A stretch of DNA of 64,000 nucleotides from Xanthostigma xanthostigma (taxonomy: Eukaryota; Arthropoda; Insecta; Raphidioptera; Raphidiidae). This document shows positions 46,083 through 56,386 of this stretch, piece by piece (the stretch's first letter is position 1; each line of letters starts with the position of its first letter). The notes under the pieces were generated by a model, which ran no database searches, was not told the origin of the DNA, and saw nothing but the letters and a program-made list of their open reading frames with translations. Made by a program: the position numbers and the translations under genes. The stretch covers positions 8,068,501 through 8,132,500 of the forward strand of contig OY754470.1 of NCBI GenBank assembly GCA_963575645.1, read 5' to 3'.

Positions 46083-46751
46083 TAACGTCATAGAAAAAGA
46101 CAAAGTGTTTGAAACAGAGATACTTTATTCAGATTGAATGCAAGTGCATCAACCAATCCTATCATCAGAGAAATCAGGGAATTACATCGAAGAAAGAGAC
46201 GCAGATATATATTCGATACGCTTTGTTGCCTTCACTCACCGCACATTGAGTAGATAGAAAATGATTCATATAGTAAATTATTAAATATTTATATGCAAAA
46301 ACTATGGTTTAATTTTACTCGATATAATAGCAGGGTGAACTACAGCGTTGAGTGCAGTAAAACGACTATAGAATATTTCTTCGAAATTACTATGAAAATT
46401 TTTGAACTGAATTATTGAGCACGTCTATGTTTTCAATGTGTTTTGTCACTTTTGACTCTTATGAGTTTTTGATTGCATACATACATTTGCATTGATATTT
46501 TCTCTTATATTGTATTCAACTGCATTCAAGGAAAATTCAAAGAAAGTTTTCCAACAATTTGAAATTCAATATGATGTGTGTCTACCTGGCTAGATTTCAC
46601 TTTCTGTGTACACAAATAGGAACGGAAAATGAACAAAGAAAATATTACGTGCCTTGTTTTTTTTTTCTATTCACAGTTTCCTTATACCCATAAAAAGTTG
46701 GTTATGTGGAAAAATTTGGGAACACGATTTTATGCTAATATCAATCTAAAT

Positions 46752-46919
46752 AAAAAATAAAGAATAGTTACTACTTACCACAACAGTTTTATTAGCGGAT
46801 GTACATTTCGGGAGCTATGCTCTCATCTTCAGCAAACACTAAACTAAATTATTAAACAAGAATGTAGGTACATCCGCTATTAAAACTGTTGTGTTAAGAA
46901 TTAACTATTCTTTATTTTT
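46752..46919 (-). repeat. Inverted-repeat element carrying hammerhead-like motif (j)
   Basis: Arms of about 50 bases (AAATAAAGAATAGTTACTAC, CACAACAGTTTTATTAGCGG at the left; mirror at 46868-46919) flank a segment of about 65 bases. The hammerhead-like core lies in it at 46798-46832 on the minus strand. In RNA the arms would form a long extension of stem I. Confidence 0.6.
46798..46832 (-). ncRNA. Hammerhead-like motif (j), core intact
   Basis: The minus strand reads CTGAAGA (46832-46826), T, stem II GAGAGC with GCTCCC (five of six pairs) closed by ATA, then GAAA (46809-46806). ATGTACATC follows, with a short self-complementary stem III region ending in ATC, a permitted cleavage triplet. The very short stem III suggests action as a dimer, if it is active at all. 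Confidence 0.5.
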
Positions 46920-47424
46920 GTTTCAACTACAGTGCTCTTAATATTTGTATCAATCTAAATAACTAAAATATCCTGAATGGATTTAGGAATAATCGCACGA
47001 TTTTAATAATCGAAAGGTTGCTATTTCAATTATTTTTATAATCGAATGAATCATTCGAAATGATTCCTTCGCATGATGTATCTTAAAGATATATTGCTAC
47101 TATGCAGTGTTTCAAAGAAGAAAGAAAGGGTGTGATATAATAAATTTATTCGTAATTTATTTATTCGTAAAAATATTTCGAATGATTTTGAATAACACCT
47201 CTCGAGATATTTTAATAATCAAAGAGATTCATTATTTTTACTCGAAATATCTGCATGCGACTCAAAAACTTTCCAACGATGAATCTTGGCGTTATTTTGT
47301 TTGTCAAACCCGGATGAATGCGATTGTTTCATTGAACACTATTAAAGACAGAAGTTACTAACCTTGGAACAAATTTATACCTTCGAATAAAATTTACTTT
47401 CAATTCACCAAGCAATATGTCTGA

Positions 47425-48026
47425 TTTAGGGTAGGACGGGGGAATGGCGTTCACTTAAGGAAAACATGGTGTATTTTTTAAATTATTTATTATAAATCAA
47501 AATTAAGAAGAGTAACAAAGTCTTTAACTATCGAGTAATCAACAATTTAACAACAAAAGCATATATCTTTCACCTACTAGTAGAAGGAAAACATTATTAA
47601 AAAAACATGTTTGAGCGGCATTGCCCCTGACTTCGGGTAATGCCGCTCAGGGTCTCATAAAGTAGTGTCCCCAATCCAATCCGGCTGTTTTACTGCTTTG
47701 ATCATAATTGTTTTTGATATTGTTGCGCTCAGCAAATTTATAAACAAGTTTACGCAAATCTGCAGCACTGAGTCCATAGTATAGCGAGCCCGGCAACTTA
47801 ACTTGTTCAGCACCTAATTAAAAATTAGATCAGCGCGGCCGCAAACAAAGAAACGCTCTTCACGGTCGCATGACGCGAGCTGACTGTCCGTTTGCATCGC
47901 TGTCTATTAGAGGGCCCCTCCCCTCGCGCTTCACGCGACGTGACGTGTTGCTACGTTCCTTTTTGACAGAGTTACAGAGGTGAGCGCCATTACCCAGTGA
48001 GCGTCATTCCCCCTCCCTCCCCTAAA
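47425..48026. mobile_element. MITE with TTTAGGG...GGGGGAATG ends
   Basis: The inverted ends TTTAGGGTAGGACGGGGGAA (then TGGCGTTCAC) and GTGAGCGTCATTCCCCCTCC (then CTCCCCTAAA) match in about 25 of 30 positions. A short hairpin (GCGGCATTGCCC / GGGTAATGCCGC) lies at 47616-47646. It is about 600 bases. No coding. Family not determined. Confidence 0.6.
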
Positions 48027-48044
48027 TATTTACTTGTAGAATAA

Positions 48045-48530
48045 AATATATATACTGCACTATACGCCTTGCTCTTTTTGTTGAATATTTTGACGTTCAC
48101 CCAAAAATTCGACCGATGGCGTTAGTGTATCGGTCCAAAAAAAAAAACACACAAAATAAAGTTTCATTCTAACCCAATTGCACACAAAACTTCCACTAAT
48201 TTTAATGTTTTACAACTATACACTTCACAAAAGGTTAACTAACAACACATAGGTACTTAAATTCACAAGAGCAAACTGTAGATATAATACATAAAGCACG
48301 TTTATAGGTTAGGTAGTATGATCTATGTGGCAGCCATTATTATTTTATCAAGCGAATAAATATTTATACCCGAGAATTTGGACAGAATAGATTTATACCT
48401 CCAGTAAACAGAATTATGCTTGGTCAATTGATTTATTGGTATTTATTCGGAGGAATACTTGAAGAACAAATGAACCGAATAAATAACTACTTACGTTTGG
48501 TGAATATGACCATTACCAATTGATGTCCCC
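48045..48530 (-). repeat. Dispersed repeat pair, copy 2 (inverted to 14230-14705)
   Basis: Reverse complement of the copy at 14230-14705, with conserved blocks CACTATACGCCTTGCTCTTT, AATATTTTGACGTTC, TTCACAAGAGCAAACTG and ATCTATGTGGCAGCCATTAT. Both copies have several small differences in length. Confidence 0.55.
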
Positions 48531-48764
48531 GGCACCTAGTATAATAATAAATGTTCTATATGAGGGCAAGTGTATTCCAAACTTATTTAATTAATGGCTA
48601 TAAATTATGCATGGTTTTTAGCAGCACTGTGCTTTATAAATTTGTTATAAATACGCTTGATTGATACTTTCCCATGTGTATTTTTTTGTTTCAAATTACG
48701 TTTCATAATTTTCCATACAAAAATCAGCGAGAATAACTATTGTATTATCAATTTATATTATATT

Positions 48765-48860
48765 ATATATATTATATATGTATGTATGGATATGTAGGAA
48801 TGTATGCGTGAAGTATGAATGAGAGTGTGCATGTGTCAGTGTATATGCGTATTATGTATA
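48765..48860. repeat. AT and TATG-rich simple repeats
   Basis: TATATTATATATTATATATG, then TATGTATGGATATGTAGG and related runs. Simple-sequence tract with no other feature. Confidence 0.7.
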
Positions 48861-49287
48861 TAATAATACTTACCTATACCACATATTATTACCCCATATT
48901 GAATATTTTTTTATAGTGCATATAGCCTGTGTTGCTGAGCACTTATTTTATAAAAAAAAAAAAAACTATTGTATTATAACGTGCATTTAAGATAGTCGAA
49001 ATATTTTCGGGCAATGAAATTATTGTTTCTAGTGCGTTTCTATCGCGTGAACGCTGATTTTGCCAGTGGACTAGCTCGTTAACGAAAAACTAGCAACTAA
49101 ATTTCGCTCTGTTATCTAGATGTCACCTTCAACTAGAGACATGTTTAATTCAACGCACACAAACGTAACGTTCTTTCGTAAAATGTCGTTCCATAAAAGT
49201 ATCGCGGCAATTGCATGGCTTTACTCCCAATCAAACGCGCCATTAGATGTTTCACACCAAAAAAATATTTTTGAATTTTGACATTGC

Positions 49288-49335
49288 TATAAAAGCGTGT
49301 TTTTTAAGTTTTTTTTTAAAACTATAATTTTTTAC
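49288..49335. repeat. Fragment of the ACGCTTTATAT foldback family
   Basis: ATAAAAGCGTGTTTTTTAAG, a T run and AAAACTATAATTTTT match one arm module of the family. It is followed 40 bases later by the MITE at 49375-49781, an order also seen at 790-962. Confidence 0.5.
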
Positions 49336-49374
49336 TATTACTTGAACGGGTAGAGCGTAGATTATGTTGAACGG

Positions 49375-49781
49375 TAATTGCTCGTATTCCTCTCGGAAGA
49401 AAAAACTATGACTAATTTGGAAAGATTTAACCTCTATCACTTGGGGGCCGAAAATGCGTCATTTTCGAGAAAATCTACTTCGGTTTCTTTTTACAAAAAG
49501 CCGAATTTTGGGAGTTAAAAATAGAAAAAAAAAAAACTATTCTCACTTTTTGGCCTGAATTTTCCATGATTCCTAAAGCTAAAAGCCACGAAATTTACTG
49601 TTTTATTTTATGTTGTGTTAAAACTTACAGTAAATAAAAAAATTAAATAAAAATTCTTCACAGAAGTGTCATTATCATAAAAAAATAACGTATTTCCGAC
49701 TCCCAAGTGATACGGTTAAATCATTCCAAATTAGTCATAGTTTCTTTACCCGAGAGAAATACGAGTAATTACCGGTCACCC
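49375..49781. mobile_element. MITE with AGGTGACGGTAA-type ends, copy 2
   Basis: Left TTGAACGGTAATTGCTCGTA, right ACGAGTAATTACCGGTCACC, with mirrored inner blocks (ATTTAACCTCTATCACTTGG / CCAAGTGATACGGTTAAATC). It is the same family as 962-1386, in the opposite orientation. Confidence 0.65.
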
Positions 49782-49802
49782 TATGTGATCAGTGATACAG
49801 TA

Positions 49803-50159
49803 CAGTGGACCCCCGGTAATCCGCCAAACATTTTGCAGGACAGTGTCGGACTATCGAATTTGTCGGATTATAGAGTACTGCCCACTCTGAAGTATAAATC
49901 ATACTTCATTATGTATGTAAAATTTAGTAAATTAAACAACACAATAGATAGCTTGCGTTTTATTATAAAATTAATGTCATTAATGCTATAGAATACCCTA
50001 CGCGTCGAGCACAATTAATGGTGGTCCGTACAAGTTATAACTTGTTCAATCATGCATTAGCGAAGATTGTCAAAAAAATATTCAATAATAAATAATAGAC
50101 CATGTCGGATTACAGGGGGTGCCGGATTAGACAGAGGACGGATTACCAGGGGTCCACTG
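49803..50159. mobile_element. Tigger/pogo-like MITE
   Basis: The inverted ends CAGTGGACCCCCGGTAATCC and GGATTACCAGGGGTCCACTG are flanked by TA on both sides (49801-49802, 50160-50161), the Tc1/mariner target duplication. CAGT and CCCCCGGTAATCCG are typical of Tigger/pogo ends. A second inner pair (TGTCGGATTATAGAG / TGTCGGATTACAGG) is present. 357 bases, no transposase. Confidence 0.85.
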
Positions 50160-50730
50160 TATTAGGTCTTTATCGTTGCTTAATCGAACCGCGTTTTAAC
50201 GTTGACGTTTTCAAAACGAAAGAGAAACGTTATTCCGTCGCTGCCGCTGCTGCAGTATAAAATACACTCGCACGTTTCCCACATCCATAGAATTTGTGGC
50301 GATGTTGAACAAACAGTCATAAAATATAAAGACGCATGAATCTGAGAAAACTAATTTAAGCGGACCGCGAGGTTTACTTATCGAAATCAATTTGTCAGAG
50401 CTGTAATATTTAATGTGAGCAAACATCAGTTTATTTCAAGTGCAAATATATCGTCTGTGCCAAGTGAGGAATAATATAACATATAGACGCGGCGCTCTAC
50501 ACGCATCTCGTCAACTCTATACGATCGAATCTTTCTAAGAACCATTATGTAGAATCGAAATTACTGGTTTATTTTTATTCAGCAGTATCTTAATTGTCTC
50601 CTATTTGTAGTTAATTCAGTTTCTAAGTTTATTATGAGAATATTGTAACAAAACTGTTTCTTCGGTGGTTTTAAAAATATTGGCTTGTCATGCATTCTTT
50701 CCAAAAATCGGAATAGGTACTATATCAACT

Positions 50731-51101
50731 TTTTACGAAAACCGAAATCTTTCGGAACTTTGGCAAAATCATCATGCTTATAAAAAAACACGCTGAATCC
50801 AATGAGCACAACTGTATGTCTTTTGGTTTAGAAGTTATTTGCGTTTATAATTTTCAGAAAATCATATAAAACCTTCGAATGGCCGTAGTTTCCAAACTTA
50901 AAGAATTTTGCTTACGCTCATTGAGTTCAGTGAATTTTTTTCTGTAAGCATTCTCGATTTCAATTTATTATAGTATATTAAAGAATTCGATTTTTGCAAA
51001 TTTTTCAAGGCATACCCCTTTAAAAAAATGAGATTTTTTACTAAAACCGAAATCTTTCGGAACTTTGGCAAAATTATCATGCTTATAGAAAAAAACACGC
51101 T
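50731..51101 (+). repeat. Direct repeat pair of about 70 bases
   Basis: TTTTTACGAAAACCGAAATC (then TTTCGGAACTTTGGCAAAAT, CATGCTTATAAA, AACACGCTGAATCCAA) at 50731-50801 recurs at about 51034-51101 with few changes. They are separated by 230 unrelated bases. This is a local duplication. Confidence 0.7.
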
Positions 51102-51206
51102 GAATCCAACATGATCGTAAAACGTCGTATGTCGTCAAAAAAAGTTTCGAACTAAAAAAGATAGTATAAAATCTTTAGTGAAAAGTCAATAAAGATTTTT
51201 AAGGTC

Positions 51207-51255
51207 CTGAAGAAGACCAGAAATACTGTCGAAACATTGATCAATAAATAATGTT
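51207..51255 (+). ncRNA. Hammerhead-like motif (f), best stem III
   Basis: CTGAAGA (51207-51213), A, stem II GACCAG...CTGTC (one bulged base), then GAAA (51231-51234). Stem III is clear: ACATT (51234-51238) pairs perfectly with AATGT (51250-51254), followed by T, giving a GTT cleavage triplet. Stem I is not obvious beside it. Its carrier has no recognised ends. Of all copies this has the best three-part fold on the GAAA side. Confidence 0.5.
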
Positions 51256-51595
51256 CTAGTGAATAAAAATTATTTTAATATTTTAGCCTTGTAAGTTGTA
51301 TCCCGTATAAGTGTATCATACCATAATACCAAGGTGTCTTATTTTATTTTGTTAAAACATGTTATAAGTGAAAATGGGGAAAGTTCAATATAACGAAAAA
51401 TAAAAGGGGTGAGTGTGAATACATTTTCATACTTTATTCCACTATTCCAGATTCCAGACAAGGAAATCATCCTATCGTATGCCCCTGCAGATACACATTA
51501 AATATTACCTAACAAACAAATTATTCCGACGTTTGTTTTATCTGAATGTAAAATGTACAAAACACGTTTGTTTTAAGAATCAATTTTATTCCTAC

Positions 51596-51790
51596 CTGTG
51601 TCCATAGCCAAGGGTCAGATGGTGTGGAGTAGAGCGCACACATTGCGTGGACGGCCGCCTGCGCCCCACCGGCGACTAGAGCCTCCCTCAAACGGATTGG
51701 AAGTAGGGCGTATGTCAGATAGATGAGTGATAGTGTCACGGCAGCTCCGGAAACTGTTCTCCGTGGACCACCCACCAAAGATATACACAC
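51596..51790 (-). CDS. Ac3: Adenylyl cyclase, ADCY5/6-like: exon C (TM4-TM5)
   Basis: The exon has 195 bases (65 codons), acceptor ATTGTACAG, donor GTAGGAAT, phase 0 at both ends. It encodes VCISLVGGPRRTVSGAAVTL, SLIYLTYALLPIRLREALVA, GGAQAAVHAMCALYSTPSDP and WLWTQ. It holds two predicted membrane helices (about residues 13-30 and 37-55 of the exon) separated by YALLPIRLREA. The last matches the YTLLPVRMRAA loop of ADCY5. Codon use is richer in G and C than the flanking intron. It is separated from exon D by 42.5 kb. Confidence 0.92.
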
Positions 51791-52740
51791 CTGTACAATT
51801 ATTATAAACATAGTGATTTTTAGAGTTGGGGAATAAATAACTTCACGATGAAAAAATCACTGTGACCCGCCGCCTAAAACGATAACTGTGATCTGACAAG
51901 AGGGAACTTCGTTCCAAAATAACGTATGTTGTTCCATGTCACCGCAATCACGACGGTCGCTCCAACCGAGTAGCCGACGTGTCAGACCGAGTTCTGGATC
52001 GACGGGATCGACGTGACAAAGTCACGATGATTTTTCACTGTGATTTTTGTGTAACTGGAATAACAGTCACTATGGTCACATAGTGACGACTTTTCAGATG
52101 CAAACATATCTTTGCAAGGTTATTAGATTACAAAGGTTGTCTCGTTGTGTTGAATAGTAGTGGGGGGATGACGTCGTTCGACGGACCTGTCAATTGCTTG
52201 CGTGGCACATAACTGTTGTTTATAAGATTTAAAGGCAAAATTTACCAAATGAGAAAGAAATCAAAAGACAGAATATTGATATTATTTGCAAGAAATTGAA
52301 TTTTTAAGGTAAGAGATTTATGTAATCTTAGTTAAATATAAATGACATTTTTGTTATTGTCATTATAGGCCTTAATACTTGAATGCTTTTTTATTTTTTA
52401 TCTCTTTTTTGTATAAGCTTATTTAAGGCTTTCTTTATATTTCTTCATATTTGTTATGGTGTAATCTGTTATTGGGTTTTTATACCTGTTTATTACTATA
52501 ATAATAAATATCCGCCAGTTGACGTCATTCCCTCGCTTACGATGATTGGTCAGCTGGAACGAGAAAACTCTGTAATATAAGTTTCTTTTTGGCTCATTTC
52601 ACTGGTGCTGCACGACCGTCTTGATTTTGCGATGACTATAACATTTTTGAGTATAGATATTCTTTCAGATTTGTGCAAATTAACATTGTATTGTCGATAG
52701 TAAAACAGACTGTTAGTCGTAAAGTTTTTTTTAAGCTTAC
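51791..52740 (-). other. Intron between exons B and C
   Basis: This is the shortest intron, 950 bases. Two related blocks (CACGATGAAAAAATCACTGTG near 51844 and TCACGATGATTTTTCACTGT near 52021) suggest a small repeat. Otherwise I see nothing in it. Confidence 0.85.
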
Positions 52741-52832
52741 CTCAAGCGCCAGGAACGTTATAAGTACAACATAGGATATAACTAGAAGATAAACTTCGTT
52801 CATGGCTGGTCTTGATAGTATAGTTATTAAAA
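52741..52832 (-). CDS. Ac3: Adenylyl cyclase, ADCY5/6-like: exon B (TM2 end and TM3)
   Basis: The exon has 92 bases, acceptor TGTTACAG, donor GTAAGCTT. It starts by finishing an Ile codon (A from exon A plus TT) and encodes LITILSRPAMNEVYLLVISY and VVLITFLALE. MNEVYLLVISYVVLITFLAL is a strong membrane helix, taken as TM3. The exon is too short to recognise by similarity alone; in-phase joining on both sides, good splice sites and hydrophobicity support it. Confidence 0.82.
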
Positions 52833-53086
52833 CTGTAACAAAATAAGAACAGAAAATAATTAACGCTGCAAATGTTAAACATAAAATGTAAGTTACAAAG
52901 TATATGGAATATTATAGAGATATGTAGTCGTAAGGCAAAGTGGCTTATGTCGATTTTTACTTTTCGTAAGGAAGTGAAATTATGGGTTGAAAAATCGTGT
53001 CCTCAAAACGTTTAAAAATGTGGGTTTTCACATAGTTGCAGTGTGTGTCTAAACAAACCAAATGACAACAAAAAGATTATAAATGA

Positions 53087-53817
53087 CTAGCGGTCCCGTC
53101 CGGTTTCACCCGGGTGCAAAAGAACGAATGGGGAAGGGAGGGACATGAGTACGCACATTCATCTTAGTTTACCGAGATGAATGATGTGTCCAAATTTCAT
53201 GATGATCGGAGTTACCGTTTAAAAGTTTTTGTCGATAAAAACCAGTATTTATACTTTTTTTAAGTAATAAACTTCTTTTAAATCAATTAATAAAATATAA
53301 TAAATATTTAATTGAAAACACTGTAGGAAAATTATTTTTATAGTTGTAACAGTTTTCAAATGAGCTATTAATTAGATTTATTTAATTTTAGTTTGTCGTA
53401 AATAAAATTAAAATAAATTTAAATGTAAGTCTTAGAAGAAAGCAATGTAGAAAATAAAAAAGAAATTAAAAATACTTTCGCCCAACGTGGGGCTCGAATC
53501 CACGATCCTGATATTAACAGTCGCATGTTCTACCGACTAAGCCAGCCGGGCTTGTAAATGCACAACGCTAATATTAGTATATTTAGTTAAGGTATTTCAC
53601 CTGAATAGAAGTTTATTTTTGAGATACATCTTGCAACATTTTTCATTGATGCTCCGCTCCTATTGTTCGTAGCGTGATATTATATAGCTTATAGGCTTCC
53701 TCGATAAATGGGCTATCCAACAAAATTCAATTTGAACCAGTAGTTCCTGATATTAGCGCGTTCAATCAAACAAATAAACAAACAAACAAACTCTTCAGCT
53801 TTATATATTAGTATAGA
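53087..53817 (-). mobile_element. Non-autonomous Helitron carrying a tRNA-Lys-like segment
   Basis: On the minus strand it starts TCTATACTAATATATAAAGC after an A (53818) and ends GGACGGGACCGCTAG before a T, exactly the Helitron rule. A hairpin (CACCCGGGTG) lies close to the 3' tip. It is 731 bases with no Rep/helicase. The tRNA-like segment is at 53479-53551. A rearranged relative is at 24906-25620 and a shorter one at 31056-31478. Confidence 0.88.
53479..53551 (-). pseudogene. tRNA-Lys-like segment in Helitron
   Basis: The minus strand starts GCCCGGCTGGCTTAGTCGGT and ends TTCGAGCCCCACGTTGGGCG, 73 bases, matching tRNA-Lys in acceptor, D and T arms. The anticodon position again reads GTT and the anticodon stem does not pair. 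Presence in two Helitron copies shows the capture happened in an ancestor. Confidence 0.7.
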
Positions 53818-55298
53818 TTTCGCAGATGGAAATGGTTGGAAAAAAGTCGTGTCCCAGCGACCAGGATGCAAAAGTGGTCCCGACTTAACTCTCCGCTGAC
53901 GAAGAAAGACAGTGAGTGCTGTCACATGCCATGAAGAACCTTTTTACTACGCTGGTATTTCGAAATGAATTTATTCAACAGTTTGTTGGTGAATAAATTT
54001 CATTCAACTTTTCGTTTGGTATATTGTATAATGCGTAGATAGGTGCCTCAAGTCATATAACTGGTAGCATGGATGTACGCAAAGGGCGCCAGAAGCCGCC
54101 TTGAAATAATGGAATAAAGTGTGAAAATTCATGAAACCGAACTTTACACTGATCTCTTTTATCTCCCGTTGTTGAACTGCTAACTACGAACTTTTCAGAA
54201 TTGCAGTTAAGAACACTTGGAGTATCGTTTATGGCATAATTGCAGTATGATAATTGAATGTTCATATTTTCTCTCCTAAACAAAATTCTACGTATATCCT
54301 TGACTGGTGGTGCTGTATTTTTTCATTTCAGCGTAAAATAAATTAATGAATGCAATAGCGGAATATATACCTATATCATTCGTATAATTAAAATTAATTT
54401 TTCTGTTTTGATCGGCATGCAATAGTCGGGAAAAAAATCTTTAAGATTAAACGGTTCTCTCGCGTGAGCACCACGGACCCCTTGTGGACCAAAAACCTTA
54501 CGCTTAGAAACCACTACTCTGGAGGATTAATAATCCCTTTTGAAATGCAATTTAGATTGGAAGTTATTATGATCCTGATAGTCAGGGATGCGCTGCTTTC
54601 GTGAAATAAATAGCATAAATATAAAGAAAAACACGACATAAACCATTTTGTTATTTAGTTAAAGCTATAATAGTACATCCTCGGAAGTTGAACAGCAAAT
54701 ATAATCTTAAGAGACGAGTTTTCATTTGCTGACATCCCGTTTCTTGAATATAATATTATCATTATTATACTAAAGTAGTGATTGCAATAAATGACTTATG
54801 CAAGAGCAAAGTAGATAACATTGTTAAACCTTTAATTACTATCTAATGATTTACTATTCATTGCAATGGAAAGAGATGGTACTGCCTACGATAGTTGGGT
54901 ATAAATATAACCAACTACTCTAGAATATTTTTTATATCGTAAATCGTGAATCTTAAATTTTTGTTGAAAACGTGATAACTCACATAGACAAGTTCATAGA
55001 AAATTTACTATAAATTTAGATCATTTCTGATAGATGAAATGAACTCACCATGGACCTATTATGAGTGCCTGTGTTAGATCATGGTGAAAGAAAATCATGA
55101 CAGATTTTGTTGAGTATATATTGTAGAAATATTGAATCAAATGGATAGTAATAATCTTTAACTAAAAATTTTCTTCATATTACCAGTAAATCATGATAAA
55201 ATTTGAAAGATTCAACATTTTTACAAAATATATTTATTTCTATGATGAATTTAAGCTCTTAGTTTATAGTTAGTTTTCGGATCATTTTATATATAAAA

Positions 55299-56015
55299 GC
55301 CCCCATACACCTCGTTCTTTTTTGGCAGTTTTAACCGCCGGGTAAAACTGTACGGTTAAACACGAACAACGGCCATCCCCATACACCTCGTTCTTTTATG
55401 GCAGTTTTAACCGCACGGGTAAAACTGTACGGTTAATTTAAACACGAACAACGGCCATATCCACACAGAGGCGTAGTTTCGTTCAGTTTTTCTGAAGTCG
55501 TGGCATCATTAATACGATCTGTTTTGATGGAAAATACAATAATATTGATATTATTTTATGTTTAATAAACATTAATAAACAATATAATGCAAAAATAATT
55601 AATAAAATTGATTGATATTAGTCTAAATTAGAGTGTTTTATTTGACACCATTATTTTTTCCTCTAAATTAATCAATATGTTTATAGCAATTTTCATTTAT
55701 TTTTGTCAAAATTGCTTAGCACTAAAACGGTTAAAATATAAATCAATACTCAAACTAATTACAATCATTTAATTAATATGACTTATTTGCTGTACGTCGC
55801 ACCACTGAATAAACACGTCGATTCTTATCGGAAAGCGCCACACATTACGATTTAAAACGACAACCAGCAAACACGTCGTGTTTAAAATCAAGCTTCGGCA
55901 GATAAAAAAACTGCCGTGTTTCATCGACAGTTTTTGCCCATACACTTCGGTTTTGACCGACGTGTTTTATCGTGACGATGAAAACTGCCAAAAAAGAACG
56001 AGGTGTATGGGGGCC
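55299..56015. mobile_element. Harbinger-like non-autonomous element, copy 1
   Basis: The inverted ends GCCCCCATACACCTCGTTCT (then TTTTTGGCAGTTTT) and AAAACTGCCAAAAAAGAACG (then AGGTGTATGGGGGC) define it. The left end module (CCATACACCTCGTTCTTTTT to AACGGCCAT) is present twice in tandem. Near-identical to 58955-59672 in the same orientation; I noticed only a handful of substitutions in about 717 bases. No transposase. TIR style and, in copy 2, TTA flanks suggest PIF/Harbinger. Confidence 0.75.
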
Positions 56016-56172
56016 TTTAGACGCATAATATTGTCTATTTTTTCATAACAGTAAGCTCGTGTTCAACGTTGAGGATTATATAAAGCTTAACATGGACAGC
56101 GAACTTTTTGCAACATGCATTGAACTTTTATAATGAAATCGTTAGATAGATATTGTAGATTATAGACGTATA

Positions 56173-56382
56173 AGTATAACTTAAAAAATATAGTTTAAAA
56201 AAAACTAAAAAACACGCTTTATATCGGACTAAAAAGTAAAAATAATTGTTTTAAAATAAGCTTAAAAAGCGTGGGGCGCTTTGTTCCACATTTTCGTACA
56301 TCGAGCGCCCAACGCTTTTTAAGCTTATTTTAAAACAATTATTTTTACTTTTTAGTCCGATATAAAGCGTGTTTTTTAGTTT
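56173..56382. repeat. Foldback, copy 3 (ACGCTTTATAT family, short)
   Basis: Palindrome with one arm module on each side and the apex at 56276-56308. The apex stems differ: GCGTGGGGCGC on the left, GCGCCCAACGC on the right. So the left follows copies 1 and 2 and the right follows copy 4. It abuts copy 4. Confidence 0.75.
56276..56308 (+). other. Conserved 33-base apex of foldback copy 3
   Basis: The GCGC-bounded apex is identical to that at 56737-56769 and differs by one base from that at 18468-18500. Confidence 0.75.
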
Positions 56383-56386
56383 TTTT

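Larger units (their letters stand above)
9097..51595 (-). other. 42.5-kb intron between exons C and D
   Basis: The flanking exons join in phase (WLWTQ-IWCSL) as in ADCY5, so no exon of this gene is missing inside. The intron is filled with the elements listed separately. Stretches over 300 bases with nothing I can name include 9511-11360, 12541-13830, 15060-15489, 19000-19811, 20761-21860, 22766-23307, 25621-26437, 27063-28560, 29144-29798, 32399-33539, 36100-37190, 38261-39760, 41049-41960, 43491-43962, 45082-45980, 46920-47424, 48531-49287 and 50160-50730. They are AT-rich, and no nested gene on either strand could be supported. Confidence 0.85.

Noticed and set aside
47107-47361. 84-residue plus-strand frame
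   Set aside because: AT-driven residues (Ile, Asn, Lys, Phe), no domain, no splice or promoter support.
53885-53925. CTGACGAAGAAAGACAG as a hammerhead core
   Set aside because: No GAAA follows a stem at the required place.
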